From the NCBI RefSeq assembly GCF_000383975.1, contig NZ_KB913017.1, positions 1,407,105-1,471,104 on the forward strand: a stretch of 64,000 bases of DNA. Direction: 5' to 3'. This stretch comes from Natronorubrum tibetense GA33. GTDB taxonomy: Archaea > Halobacteriota > Halobacteria > Halobacteriales > Natrialbaceae. Positions 17,673 to 26,739 of the stretch are shown here, one piece after another; within the stretch, counting starts at the first letter, position 1, and every line of letters starts with the position of its first letter. Below the pieces are notes generated by a model. That model did not search any database, was not told the origin of the DNA, and worked only from the letters and a program-made list of their open reading frames with translations. Position numbers and translations under genes: made by a program.

Positions 17673-17972
17673 CTAATCCTCGGTCCAGTAGTAGAGATTC
17701 TCGCGTTCGGTCCCACAGGACGGACAGTTCTCCGGCAGGTCCTGGTCGAGTTCGTCCATCTCGCCGCACTCGAGACAACGCCACATCAGGTGTGCCTCGC
17801 CGAACTCGTGGCCCGATCGAACGTGGTCTACGCTCAGTCCCTCGAAGCCGTCACGGAGGGTGACGTAGAAGCCGTCCTCGTCGAAGCCGCGAATGTGGCC
17901 GACCTTCTCGCCGTCCTCGGTGTAGAGTTCGGTTCCGAAGCCGAGTCGCGGGGGGTCTGGTTCTGTGGCCAT
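17673..17972 (-). CDS. Zinc-ribbon protein with PRC-barrel-like N-terminus
   Basis: The 99-residue protein combines a beta-rich segment GEKVGHIRGFDEDGFYVTL (about residues 21-39), similar to a PRC-barrel strand pattern, with a zinc ribbon made of CLEC (66-69) and CPSC (83-86). It resembles small uncharacterised haloarchaeal proteins with the same order (I recall the label DUF7130). A nucleic-acid or protein-binding role is plausible from the ribbon, but nothing defines it. The start is supported by a TATA-like box at the expected distance. Confidence 0.8.
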   Translation of the reverse strand: MATEPDPPRLGFGTELYTEDGEKVGHIRGFDEDGFYVTLRDGFEGLSVDHVRSGHEFGEAHLMWRCLECGEMDELDQDLPENCPSCGTERENLYYWTED

Positions 17973-17995
17973 GTCAATAGCTCACGCTTCGAAGC

Positions 17996-18005
17996 GGTAT
18001 AAAGC
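17996..18005 (-). promoter_or_regulatory. TATA-like box of the zinc-ribbon gene
   Basis: On the minus strand gctttatacc is centred 28 nt before the ATG at 17972, a textbook leaderless arrangement. Confidence 0.65.
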
Positions 18006-18424
18006 CGCCACGGTGTTCAAATCGACTGAATAGCGCTGTCTCGAGATTGTACCTGTATCGAGAACAAGAACATTGTGAACCGATAATCGATATACGAAAT
18101 TGATCTCCACTACGTCTCGGTCGTGATGGTAGCATGCCAATATGGCTCACGGTAATAGAAAACAATATACATCCATAGTTCAGACTCACGGAGGATGATA
18201 GGCGACCGCACAACTGGGACGCGTGCCGATGCGCTTCCAGTCGAATCAGGGGGCGTTCAATTGGGACAACAGGAAATCGTACGGTCGAGGGATGGTGGAC
18301 AGCCTACCGAACGGTCAACACTATTGAAAGCGGTGTATTCTACAGTTCGCACTACTGAGGAACCCGTCAGCTGCCCACCGGTTTTTGATATGTTAGCAGC
18401 CCCCAATACTCGTGTGATTCGAGT
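18006..18424. other. Intergenic stretch before the hydrolase gene
   Basis: About 420 bp, AT-richer than the surroundings between 18050 and 18190. A 77-codon open frame starts at 18195 directly behind GGAGG, but it has no recognisable content and touches the next gene, so I do not call it. No repeat or RNA gene was recognised. Confidence 0.45.
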
Positions 18425-19333
18425 ATGACGGGAACTGGCGTTACTACCGTTGGCGACTGCCGGATCGGCTACTGCCGAGCGGGGACGAGCGGCCCGCCCG
18501 TCGTCCTCTGTCACGGGGCGGGCATCGACGACGCGACGGTTTCCTGGCGACACGCCATTGACGCGCTCTCGGACGACTACCGCGTTTACGGCTTCGATTG
18601 GCCGGAGTACGGACGGAGTACGGGTGACGTAACGCACACCATCGAAACGTACGTCGACGTCCTCGAGGGGTTCATCGAGACGATTCCCGACGATCGAGTA
18701 TCCCTCGCCGGCATCTCGATGGGCGGCGGGGCCGCACTCGGCTACGCGCTCGAGCACCCCGAGCGCGTCGAACAGTTGGCGCTCATCGACAGCTACGGGC
18801 TCGGTGGCCGACTCCCCAACGCGCTCCCCTGGAAGCTTCTCTCGCAGATCCCGGGAATGACCGAGTTCGGCAAGATCGCTGCCAGCGCCACTAGCGATAG
18901 CGTCCGCATGGTACTCGACAGTCTCGTCGCCGACTCGAGCGCGCTCCCCGACCCATTCGTCGAGGACGTCAGACAGAAACTGATGGAACCGGGCTCGATC
19001 CAGGCGTTCAAGCAGTTTCAGAACAACGAACTCTCGTTCAACGGCCGCGTCGCGACGAACTTCGTCGACGACCTCGACTCGCTTGCCGTGCCGACGCTGC
19101 TCGTCCACGGCAAGGAAGACCCCCTGGTCCCCGTCGAGTGGTCGGCCCGCGCGGCGCGTCGAATTCCGGATGCCGAGTTAGATCTGGTTAGAAACTGCGG
19201 CCACTGGACCCCTCGAGAGCGGCCGGAACGGTTCAACGAGAGCCTCCGAAACTGGCTGCCCGACTACCGACGCGTGCCGAAGCCGCGGTATCCGAAGGCG
19301 CAGATGCCCGGGGTTACTCGAGCGAGTTACTGA
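18425..19333 (+). CDS. Alpha/beta-hydrolase fold protein
   Basis: The 302-residue protein has an oxyanion-hole segment VVLCHGAGIDD (about residues 27-37), the nucleophile elbow GISMGGGAALGYALEHPERV (serine near 100), an acid in LLVHGKEDPLVPVEWS, and the catalytic histidine in NCGHWTPRERP. This is the full triad of an alpha/beta hydrolase of the lipase/epoxide hydrolase-like branch. The substrate cannot be told from sequence. It lies alone and converges with the large PolD subunit gene. Confidence 0.9.
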   Translation: MTGTGVTTVGDCRIGYCRAGTSGPPVVLCHGAGIDDATVSWRHAIDALSDDYRVYGFDWPEYGRSTGDVTHTIETYVDVLEGFIETIPDDRVSLAGISMGGGAALGYALEHPERVEQLALIDSYGLGGRLPNALPWKLLSQIPGMTEFGKIAASATSDSVRMVLDSLVADSSALPDPFVEDVRQKLMEPGSIQAFKQFQNNELSFNGRVATNFVDDLDSLAVPTLLVHGKEDPLVPVEWSARAARRIPDAELDLVRNCGHWTPRERPERFNESLRNWLPDYRRVPKPRYPKAQMPGVTRASY

Positions 19334-19543
19334 TCGGTTTCGGCTACTGTTTTAGCGAAATGGCCGGGAGCATGGCTCGAGCAACGCGAGAGTCGTGCGA
19401 CTCGGGGAAGGGCAGGTAGTCACCGATACCGACCGCGAGCGAGGCCAAAGGCTGAGCGAGCGGGCCGACGACTGATGTGAAGGGACGCTTTGTGTCCCGT
19501 AACGGAAAGAGGAGTGCTTTTGATGGAGCTTTTACCGAGGGAC

Positions 19544-19572
19544 ATCGCGGTCGCGGCGGTCGCGACCGCGAT
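19544..19572. repeat. Perfect 12-bp stem hairpin between convergent genes
   Basis: ATCGCGGTCGCG (19544-19555) pairs perfectly with CGCGACCGCGAT (19561-19572) across a 5-nt loop GCGGT. It lies 21 bp beyond the polC stop and 211 bp beyond the hydrolase stop. A pause or bidirectional end signal is possible, though archaeal termination normally relies on T-runs, which are weak here. Confidence 0.6.
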
Positions 19573-19592
19573 AGACCGCAGGGTAAAAGGTC

Positions 19593-22500
19593 CTACATGA
19601 AATCCTCGATCCCACTCTGCTTGTTCTTGTCGTTCTCGAAAATGCTCTCGAGGGCCTTCTCGAGCACCTCCAGGCGCTGTTTCGTGTAGTCTCGACAGTC
19701 GTACTCGTCGGCGACCTGAATCGCGGTCTGCATGTACTTGTTCACCGAGCCCTTGTGGACGGTGAGGTTGACGCGGCCGCCACACTCCCGGCAGTCCCCG
19801 GTCAGGGGCATCCGCCGGAACTTCTCGCCGCAGTCGAGACAGCGGGTCTCTTGCCGGGAAAACGCCCGGAGGTTCCCGATGAGGTCCGGCAGGAAGTGGT
19901 ACTCGATGACCCGCTCGGCGACGTCGGTCTCGTCGACCGACTCGAGTTTGCGCGAGAGCTCGAGCTGGGCGTCCATCTTGTCCATCATCGAGCCGAGCGT
20001 CTTGTACGCCGAGAGATCCGGCCCCATCGCGATGTCGGTGGTGTCGTGGGTGTGCTCGAAGCCCGTGTACTCGTGGTCGGTTCCCAACGTGTCTTCGCCC
20101 ATCTGGATCTCGACCGATTCGGGGTCGGCCTGCTCGAGGGTCGCGAGGTAGAACTCGCGGGGGTACTGCGAGACGATGTCCATGTTGTGGGCCTCGTCGT
20201 CGATTTCGGAGGGATCGATTCGGGAGGACATGACGAGAGGTGCGTCCATTTTTCCCCCTCTCTGGTCTGGCAGAAAACTGGTACTAAAGTTCAATAACCC
20301 GTCCATGAGCAGCATCACGCAATCTTCATCACCGTCACAATTACGGCGTTTAGCGGCGTGGAAGTACGGATGCGCGTATCCGACCGCCGCGCTCGTGAAA
20401 CCAATCACCCTCCCGACAGTTGCCGCACTCGTGTGCGGTGCCATCCCGAAGACGAGTTCGCCGACGAGCTCCTGTCGGTCGTCGATCTCGTAGAACCGCT
20501 CGAGGCCGTAGTACTGCTCGAGTAAGTCGTCTATGAAGTCCGCGGTCTGCATCATGTGCTCGGCTGCGCCGTCCGAAAGGACGATATCCTGCACTTTGAG
20601 TTCGACTAGCTGGTCCTCGTGGGTCAGCGGGTCGCCGCGCATGTCCTCCTCGTAGCCGAGCGCCTGCAGTTGGCCGACATCGATGTCGAGTTCGGCGGCG
20701 CGAACCGACGTGACGGGCAGGTCGGTCATGTCGTAGCGGACGGTGCCGTCTTTGAACGTAGAGACATCGTGTTTGGCCCGCAGGATCCCCTTCTCGATGG
20801 GTTCGGGGACCTTCGTGTTCGAGGACAGCCCCTTGACACCTTTCAGGATCTCGAAGGCGTTTTCGCGCTCGCCGACCGACTCGAGGGCGTTGCGGTACTC
20901 CTCGTGGATGTCGACGTCGATGTTCTCGACGCAGGTGGCCTCGCGCTCGCAGTGGCCGCACTCGACGCGGCCGGCCTCATCGGGTTCGATCCGCTGATCG
21001 CAGTCGGGACAGCGGTAGTCGGGTTTCGTTCGGGCCTCACACTCCGGACAGCGGTTTTTGAACGTCTCCGTCTCGCAGTCCGGACAGCGGTTGCGGCCGA
21101 TCTGGACCTCGACGACGCCGGGCGTATCGGACATCGTCTCGGCGTGTTTGGCCGCGTTGGCGACGTTGCGCTGTGCGCCGCCGGCCTCGCCGATCGGGAA
21201 CAGCGTGTGGACCGGCGGACTCAGGTCCCGTCGCTCGGACTTTTCGGGCCGGCCCATCCGGTTGCCGATCCGCGTCGGTGCGCGTTCGCGGACTTCGAAG
21301 GGAGCGACCTCGTTGACCGCTTCGATCGCGTTGTCGCCCTCGGTCTCGTGGCCCCACGTCCGGGCGCGCTCGGAGAGGTCCCCGTCGCTCCAGGTGCGCT
21401 CGAGTTCGACGCTGGGCACCCCATCTTGCCCGTCGGCGTCGAGTGCGGCCCCGTCGGTGACGGCCTGTCTGGGTTCACACCCCAGCGTTCGGGCGAACGG
21501 CCGCCAGTCGTCGATCTCGATCCGATCCTCGTCCGGGCGCTGGCGGTGTTCGATGATGATCGTCTCGAGGGCCACCGCGGTCGACTCGCTGTACTCGATC
21601 ACGAGCGTGCCGTCGCCGTCGGAGTCGTTCTCGACGCAGCCGTCGGCGACGGTCGTTGCGAGGTCACAAAACGTCTCGACCGAGATATCGTGCCAGAGGT
21701 AGGTGTATTGGGGATGCAGTGGCGCATCGTACTCTGTGGCCCACTCGAGGGCCTCGTCAGCGTCGGGGAATTCGAGGTCGATTCGGGGGTCGTCCTCGAG
21801 GGCTTGTGTGTCTGCACCGGCGTCCGCCATGTCCTGAATCCACCACTCGTAGACGTAGGAGGCCGGGGCGAGCGGATGGTTGTTCTCGACGAACTCGCCG
21901 TAGTTGACCAGATACTCGCCGGTGTCTAAGATCTTCTCGACGCCGTTTCTGATCTCGAGGGCCTCCTCGGGGTCGTCGATCCGCCGGACGTCACCGTTCG
22001 CCAGTTTAACCGTGGGACCGTCGATGCTGTCGACGGGGATAACGCCGTGGGCCTTCCCAGGTCGTTCGGTCTTGATCTGGGTGCCAGTCGCGAGGAAGTC
22101 GTCGACCAGATGCATCGTCGCGGGGTGAACCCCGCCGGTCGCAAAGCCGTGGTTTCGTGCACGGCCGTACCGAAGCCGAAAGCCGCCCTCCGCGCTGGGG
22201 TGGGAGAAGACCGGCCGGCCGGCGATCAGATCACGGAGGAACTTCGCCGACGGGTCGGCTCGCGGCGGGCCGGCCGATTCGTCGACCGCTTCGTCGTCGG
22301 CGTCGTCAGCGTTGCCGTCGCTCCCGTCTGTTTCCGCGTTCGATTCCGTCTCATCGCCGTCTCCGTCCGCACCGCCGTCGTCGGCCGTATCCCCCTCGTC
22401 GTCGGCGTAGTTGCCGTCGATCAGATCCTGCAGCCACGGCCAGTCGACCTCGTCCAAGTTCCGGGTGTAGCGCTGGATCTTCGGGGCCTTGAGCGCGATC

Positions 22501-23243
22501 CCCTCAGCCATGACGAGACACATCCCGCCGCGGGCGCTGTTGGTGTCGACGCGCTCGAGATCGCGAAAGCCCGAGACCTCCTCGTCGCCGGTAGCCTCCC
22601 CGTCGAGCATGATAGGGAGGTTCTTGGCGATGAACTTGGCCTCCTTCGCCTTCGGCGTGTACTGGAGGCCGGTCTCTTTGTCGTAGAGGGCGAGCTCCTC
22701 GGCGTAGCGTTCGATCTCGTCCTGGCGCGCACTGTACTGGTCGATGCCCACGAGCGCGCGCGTATAGTCTGCCACGAGCACGGAGAGCGCCTGTGCCGTT
22801 CCGCCCGCGGAGCGGATCGGGCCGGCGTAGTAGACGTTGACGAACTCGGTGCCGTCGTCGTTCGTGAGAATTTCGACCCGGTCGATCCCCTCGATGGGCG
22901 CGGCGACGACACCCTCGGTCAGCAGGGCGACCGCGGTCCGAACCGCTCCTTCGATCTTCCCCGCTTTCGTTTCGTAGTCGCCGACGCGGCCCTCCGCGAA
23001 ATCCTTCGCGAGTTCGAGGGCGGCTTCCTCGCGGGACATCTCGCCCTCGAGTTCACGGACCCGTTCGGCGACGCCGTCGATCCCGAGGATGTTCTCGACG
23101 CGGTCGGCCATGTCCTTGGCGACCGGAATCTCGACCTCGGGTTCGGGATCCGCGCCGCGTTCTTTGGCACGCTCGGCGACGTCGAACGCCTCGTCTAGCT
23201 GGGACTCGAGTCGCTGGAAGTACCGGGTATCCTCCTCGCGCAT
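19593..23243 (-). CDS. polC: DNA polymerase D large subunit (DP2)
   Basis: The 1216-residue protein is the catalytic subunit of PolD, the replicative polymerase of Euryarchaeota. The active-site aspartates are in RRNCDGDEDCVMLLMDG (near residues 966-972), followed by LNFSTSFLPDQRGGKMDAPL. Zinc modules with paired CxxC motifs occur near 718-770 (CPDCETETFKNRCPEC) and near 1133-1155 (CLDCGEKF...CREC). An acidic low-complexity linker of about 50 residues at roughly 275-330 separates N-terminal domains. No intein interrupts the active-site region. The start codon is 1 bp from the stop of the upstream PPC-domain gene, implying co-transcription. Confidence 0.97.
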   Translation of the reverse strand: MREEDTRYFQRLESQLDEAFDVAERAKERGADPEPEVEIPVAKDMADRVENILGIDGVAERVRELEGEMSREEAALELAKDFAEGRVGDYETKAGKIEGAVRTAVALLTEGVVAAPIEGIDRVEILTNDDGTEFVNVYYAGPIRSAGGTAQALSVLVADYTRALVGIDQYSARQDEIERYAEELALYDKETGLQYTPKAKEAKFIAKNLPIMLDGEATGDEEVSGFRDLERVDTNSARGGMCLVMAEGIALKAPKIQRYTRNLDEVDWPWLQDLIDGNYADDEGDTADDGGADGDGDETESNAETDGSDGNADDADDEAVDESAGPPRADPSAKFLRDLIAGRPVFSHPSAEGGFRLRYGRARNHGFATGGVHPATMHLVDDFLATGTQIKTERPGKAHGVIPVDSIDGPTVKLANGDVRRIDDPEEALEIRNGVEKILDTGEYLVNYGEFVENNHPLAPASYVYEWWIQDMADAGADTQALEDDPRIDLEFPDADEALEWATEYDAPLHPQYTYLWHDISVETFCDLATTVADGCVENDSDGDGTLVIEYSESTAVALETIIIEHRQRPDEDRIEIDDWRPFARTLGCEPRQAVTDGAALDADGQDGVPSVELERTWSDGDLSERARTWGHETEGDNAIEAVNEVAPFEVRERAPTRIGNRMGRPEKSERRDLSPPVHTLFPIGEAGGAQRNVANAAKHAETMSDTPGVVEVQIGRNRCPDCETETFKNRCPECEARTKPDYRCPDCDQRIEPDEAGRVECGHCEREATCVENIDVDIHEEYRNALESVGERENAFEILKGVKGLSSNTKVPEPIEKGILRAKHDVSTFKDGTVRYDMTDLPVTSVRAAELDIDVGQLQALGYEEDMRGDPLTHEDQLVELKVQDIVLSDGAAEHMMQTADFIDDLLEQYYGLERFYEIDDRQELVGELVFGMAPHTSAATVGRVIGFTSAAVGYAHPYFHAAKRRNCDGDEDCVMLLMDGLLNFSTSFLPDQRGGKMDAPLVMSSRIDPSEIDDEAHNMDIVSQYPREFYLATLEQADPESVEIQMGEDTLGTDHEYTGFEHTHDTTDIAMGPDLSAYKTLGSMMDKMDAQLELSRKLESVDETDVAERVIEYHFLPDLIGNLRAFSRQETRCLDCGEKFRRMPLTGDCRECGGRVNLTVHKGSVNKYMQTAIQVADEYDCRDYTKQRLEVLEKALESIFENDKNKQSGIEDFM

Positions 23244-23244
23244 G

Positions 23245-23664
23245 TCAGAGCCAGAGGTCGAGTTCGGTAGTCTCGTCGTACTCGCGTACCAGTTCGTCAG
23301 CGAAGACGCGCATGTAGAGTTCGCCCGCCCAGACCGTCGCCTCGTTCAAGTGACCCGCGAGGGCGTCGCCGTCGGGATCCGAGAGGACCGCGTGGGTGTG
23401 TGCGAACCGTTCGCCATCCAGCCAGGAGACGTTGCCGACGCAGCTAGCGACCTCGAGCGGCTCGTCGAACTCGACGGCCTCGTAGGTGCAGTCGTCCTGA
23501 TCGTAAAACCAGACTTCGGCGTCCTGGACCGCACCGAGGGCCTGAAACCAGGCCGCATCGGCCTCGACCTCGTTCGCGAGCGACTCGATTTCGGCCCGCC
23601 AGTCGGCGCCGGTCTCGAGGCGGGCGACATACTCCGATTCCGTCTCGACCGCCCTGTAGTTCAT
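23245..23664 (-). CDS. PPC (DUF296) domain protein
   Basis: The 139-residue protein is a single PPC/DUF296 domain: GADWRAEIESLANEVEADA, WFQALGAVQDAEVWFY, and the diagnostic histidines in FAHTHAVLSDPDGDALAGHL. Related archaeal and bacterial proteins form trimers and bind a metal; the same domain is fused to AT-hooks in plant DNA-binding proteins. Its job here is not known. Being only 1 bp upstream of polC, it is probably its operon partner. The ATG at 23664 is preferred to one four codons upstream. Confidence 0.88.
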   Translation of the reverse strand: MNYRAVETESEYVARLETGADWRAEIESLANEVEADAAWFQALGAVQDAEVWFYDQDDCTYEAVEFDEPLEVASCVGNVSWLDGERFAHTHAVLSDPDGDALAGHLNEATVWAGELYMRVFADELVREYDETTELDLWL

Positions 23665-24028
23665 ACCGGATATCACTGGTGCTACGACAAAAATGTCACT
23701 GGTACACCGTCGGCGAACGTCAGTCGCTAGTGAGACGAACGGGTCCCGACGCGAACGCGTTCAAACGGTGTGTCGGTACTGTGTCGGATGGTGGCAGTGC
23801 CGAGTGGGGTGGCAGTACCGAGCAGCGTATCGGTATCACCACGAATGAACGGGTGAGTAAAGGAGTGATGAGGCGATTACATCAGCGTTCGGAAGCGTTC
23901 ACTGGTGTAATAGTGATATCACGCGAGCAGAGATGTGTCGGGGACCGTATCCGTATGTATAGAGTAAAACCACCTTGTAAATCGTAGGTCCCTGCTACCA
24001 ATGTACATAGACGTGAGAGAACAACGGG
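23665..24028. other. Upstream region of the peptide ABC operon
   Basis: About 360 bp without a supported gene. It holds a direct repeat GGTGGCAGTRCCGAG (23790-23804 and 23808-23822), a perfect inverted pair TCGGTACTG/CAGTACCGA (23773-23781 and 23813-23821) and the palindrome GTGATATCAC (23913-23922). A TATA-like gtatgtatagag occurs at about 23953. These may be control elements of the operon. Confidence 0.45.
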
Positions 24029-25627
24029 ATGGTATCAGATCAGTTCACCGCCACGCGACGGCGGCTTCTCGCATCGGGTGCAGCGGTCAGTGCAGCGATG
24101 GTTGCAGGGTGCATCGGTGGGAACGGAGGACCGGGAGACGGTGGACTCCTGTACACGCAGGAGGTCAATCCGGAGGGTGACTTCGATCCGGTCGTGTCGA
24201 ACGATGCCTACAGCGCACAGGTCATCCACCAGGTCTACGACGGGCTCTACGAATACGACTACGACCTCGAGCTCCAGCCGAAACTCGCCGTCGGCGAGCC
24301 CGAGGAAGAAGAAGACGGCGAACGATACATCATCGAGATCGTCGACGACGCGGAGTTCCACAACGGCGATCCCGTCACCGCCGAGGACGTCGCCCACTCG
24401 TTTACCGCACCCGTCGAAGAAGACACCGACAACCGGCCGGAGTACGACTTCATCGACGTCGACGGCACCGAAGCCATCGACGACCACACGGTACAGATCG
24501 ATCTCGAGCACCCTTATGGACCGTTCGAAACGCTCACCGTGGCGACGTACGTCGTCAACGAGTCGGTCCGGACCGACGACCCTGACGAATACAACACGAA
24601 CCCCGTCGGCTCCGGTCCCTTCACCTTCGAGGACTGGACCTCCGACGAGTACGTCGAACTCGAGGCCTGGGACGACTACTGGGGCGATCCCCAGCCCGAA
24701 CTCGAGTCGGTCCGATTCGAGGCGGCCGAAGACGACGCGGGCCGGGTCTCACAGATTCTCGCGGGCGACACGGACGCGATCGCGACCGTCCCGCCGGAAG
24801 ACTGGGACCAGATCGACGGCGAGGAGGGGATCGAGGTTCACCGGACCGAGAGCCCGTCGTACATGTACGTCGCGTTCAACTGTAACGAGGGGGAGACGAC
24901 GGATGCCGACGTCCGTCGGGGGATCGCCCACGCGTTCTCGATGAGCGAGTTCGTCGACGCGAACCTGGGCGACAGCGGAACGCCGATCGCCTCCCCGATC
25001 CCGCCGATCGTCAACGAGATCTGGGACTTCCCGACGGACGAGTGGCAGGAAGCCTCGCCGGAGTACGATCCGGATCGGGCCGAGGAGTTACTCGAGGAGG
25101 GCCTGGACGATCCCGACGACTGGAATCCGACCATCATCGTCCCGCCGGACGACGTCCGCATCGCGCTTGGCGAACTGATCGCCTCGCGGCTGGACGAACT
25201 GGGCTACGACGCCGAGGTCCAGAGTCTGGACTTCGCGACGCTGACCGACACCTACATCTCCGGCGACGCGGACGACTACGAGATGTACATCCTCGGCTGG
25301 ACGGGCGGTCCCGACCCGGACGTCTACCTCTACAACCTCTTCCACGAGGAGAACGCCGGCGTCACGCAAGGGCACTTCTACGAGGGGAGCGACGACTTCC
25401 ACGATAACATCCTCGAGGCCCGACAGATACCCGATCAGGAGGAACGACGCGAGATTTACATGGACGTCATCGACGAGATCGTCGAGGAACTCCCGGCGAT
25501 GGCCGCCTACTCCGAACACAACACGATCGCCACACAGGACTACGTCAACGACATGCAGCCACACCCGAACGTCTCGTACAACCCGGAGCTCGTCTCCGAC
25601 GAGAACAACGTCAGCCTCGACGAGTGA
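24029..25627 (+). CDS. dppA: Peptide/nickel-type ABC transporter substrate-binding lipoprotein
   Basis: This 532-residue protein is a family 5 solute-binding protein. The N-terminus TRRRLLASGAAVSAAMVAGC is a twin-arginine signal with a lipobox cysteine at residue 28, so the mature protein is exported folded and lipid-anchored outside the membrane. The family motifs VIHQVYDGLYEYD and HNGDPVTAEDVAHSF follow, with a C-terminal VYLYNLFHEENAG block. It captures dipeptides or oligopeptides, or a related ligand, for the four downstream transporter proteins. The gene symbol is by analogy only. Confidence 0.92.
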   Translation: MVSDQFTATRRRLLASGAAVSAAMVAGCIGGNGGPGDGGLLYTQEVNPEGDFDPVVSNDAYSAQVIHQVYDGLYEYDYDLELQPKLAVGEPEEEEDGERYIIEIVDDAEFHNGDPVTAEDVAHSFTAPVEEDTDNRPEYDFIDVDGTEAIDDHTVQIDLEHPYGPFETLTVATYVVNESVRTDDPDEYNTNPVGSGPFTFEDWTSDEYVELEAWDDYWGDPQPELESVRFEAAEDDAGRVSQILAGDTDAIATVPPEDWDQIDGEEGIEVHRTESPSYMYVAFNCNEGETTDADVRRGIAHAFSMSEFVDANLGDSGTPIASPIPPIVNEIWDFPTDEWQEASPEYDPDRAEELLEEGLDDPDDWNPTIIVPPDDVRIALGELIASRLDELGYDAEVQSLDFATLTDTYISGDADDYEMYILGWTGGPDPDVYLYNLFHEENAGVTQGHFYEGSDDFHDNILEARQIPDQEERREIYMDVIDEIVEELPAMAAYSEHNTIATQDYVNDMQPHPNVSYNPELVSDENNVSLDE

Positions 25628-25720
25628 TCCTCGAGGCGACGTTTCGGGATCGGCACTGGCAGCGACCAGAGATAGATCACAGGACGATGTCGCGGACACC
25701 GTAATTGCAGAGACGAACAC

Positions 25721-26719
25721 ATGGGACTGCTCCGATACACGATTTACCGACTGATACAGGCGATTCCCGTCCTGATAGGGATTTCCGTGATCACGTTCGT
25801 GTTGGCGAACCTGGCACCGGGCGATCCCGTTCGGCTGATGTTACAGGGCCAGCAGGCCGACGAGGAACTCATCAGGACGATCGAACAGCGCTACGGGCTG
25901 GACCAGCCGCTACACGTTCGCTACTGGAACTACATGACCGGCCTCGTACAGGGCGATCTGGGCTACAGCATTCACCGCGACCGTCCGGTCACCGACCTGA
26001 TGCTCGAGCGGACCGGTCCGACGCTCCTGCTCGTGCTGTCGGCGTACCTCTTCGCGATCCTCACGGCGATTCCGCTCGGCGTTATCGCGGCCAAGCGCCG
26101 AAACGAGCCGACCGACCACATCTCGCGGATCGTCGCGCTGATCGGCGTCAGCACGCCATCCTTCTGGATCGGCATCATGCTGATCATCGTCTTCGCGGTC
26201 AAACTCGGCGTCCTGCCGTCGGCGGGGCTGGTCTACCCGTGGCAACCGCCGGAAGCGGCCGGCCACGGCAGCTACCTCGAGCACTGGATCGAGACGATCA
26301 GACACCTGATACTGCCGATGATCGCGCTGGGAACGCTCCAGATGGCGACGCTCATGAGAGTCGAACGAACCCAGATGATCGAGTCGCTACAAGAGGAGTA
26401 CGTCAAACTCGCTCGCGCGTACGGCGTGCCTGAGCGGACGATCCTCCGGAAACACGCCTTCCGGTCGGCCCAGCTTCCGATCATCACCATCATCGGTCTC
26501 AACCTGTCGACGGCCCTCGGCGGCGCCGTCCTGGTCGAGACCGTCTTCGCGATCAACGGGATCGGACGGCTGTTCATCGAGGCGATCCAGCAACTCGACT
26601 ACCAGCTGATCATGGGGATCACGATGGTCCTCGGGTTCATGTTCGTCATCGGCGTCGTCATTACGGACATCTCCTACGCGTACATCGATCCGCGCGTGAC
26701 CTACGGGGAGCGTGACTGA
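25721..26719 (+). CDS. dppB: ABC transporter permease, DppB-type
   Basis: The 332-residue integral membrane protein has about six membrane segments, starting IYRLIQAIPVLIGISVITFVL (residues 6-26). The LAPGDPVRLML motif and the EAA cytoplasmic loop ARAYGVPERTILRKHAFRSA, which contacts the ATPases, are typical of DppB permeases. It forms the pore with the next gene product. It begins 93 bp after the binding-protein gene and 20 bp before the second permease. Confidence 0.95.
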   Translation: MGLLRYTIYRLIQAIPVLIGISVITFVLANLAPGDPVRLMLQGQQADEELIRTIEQRYGLDQPLHVRYWNYMTGLVQGDLGYSIHRDRPVTDLMLERTGPTLLLVLSAYLFAILTAIPLGVIAAKRRNEPTDHISRIVALIGVSTPSFWIGIMLIIVFAVKLGVLPSAGLVYPWQPPEAAGHGSYLEHWIETIRHLILPMIALGTLQMATLMRVERTQMIESLQEEYVKLARAYGVPERTILRKHAFRSAQLPIITIIGLNLSTALGGAVLVETVFAINGIGRLFIEAIQQLDYQLIMGITMVLGFMFVIGVVITDISYAYIDPRVTYGERD

Positions 26720-26739
26720 CGATGGTAGGGACATAACAC

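Noticed and set aside
18195-18428. 77-codon frame behind GGAGG before the hydrolase gene
   Set aside because: GGAGG is directly against the ATG, too close for a ribosome-binding site, and the product has no recognisable features.
19593-23243. Intein in the PolD large subunit
   Set aside because: The length of 1216 residues is normal for an uninterrupted haloarchaeal DP2, and the active-site motifs are continuous with no splicing-junction residues.
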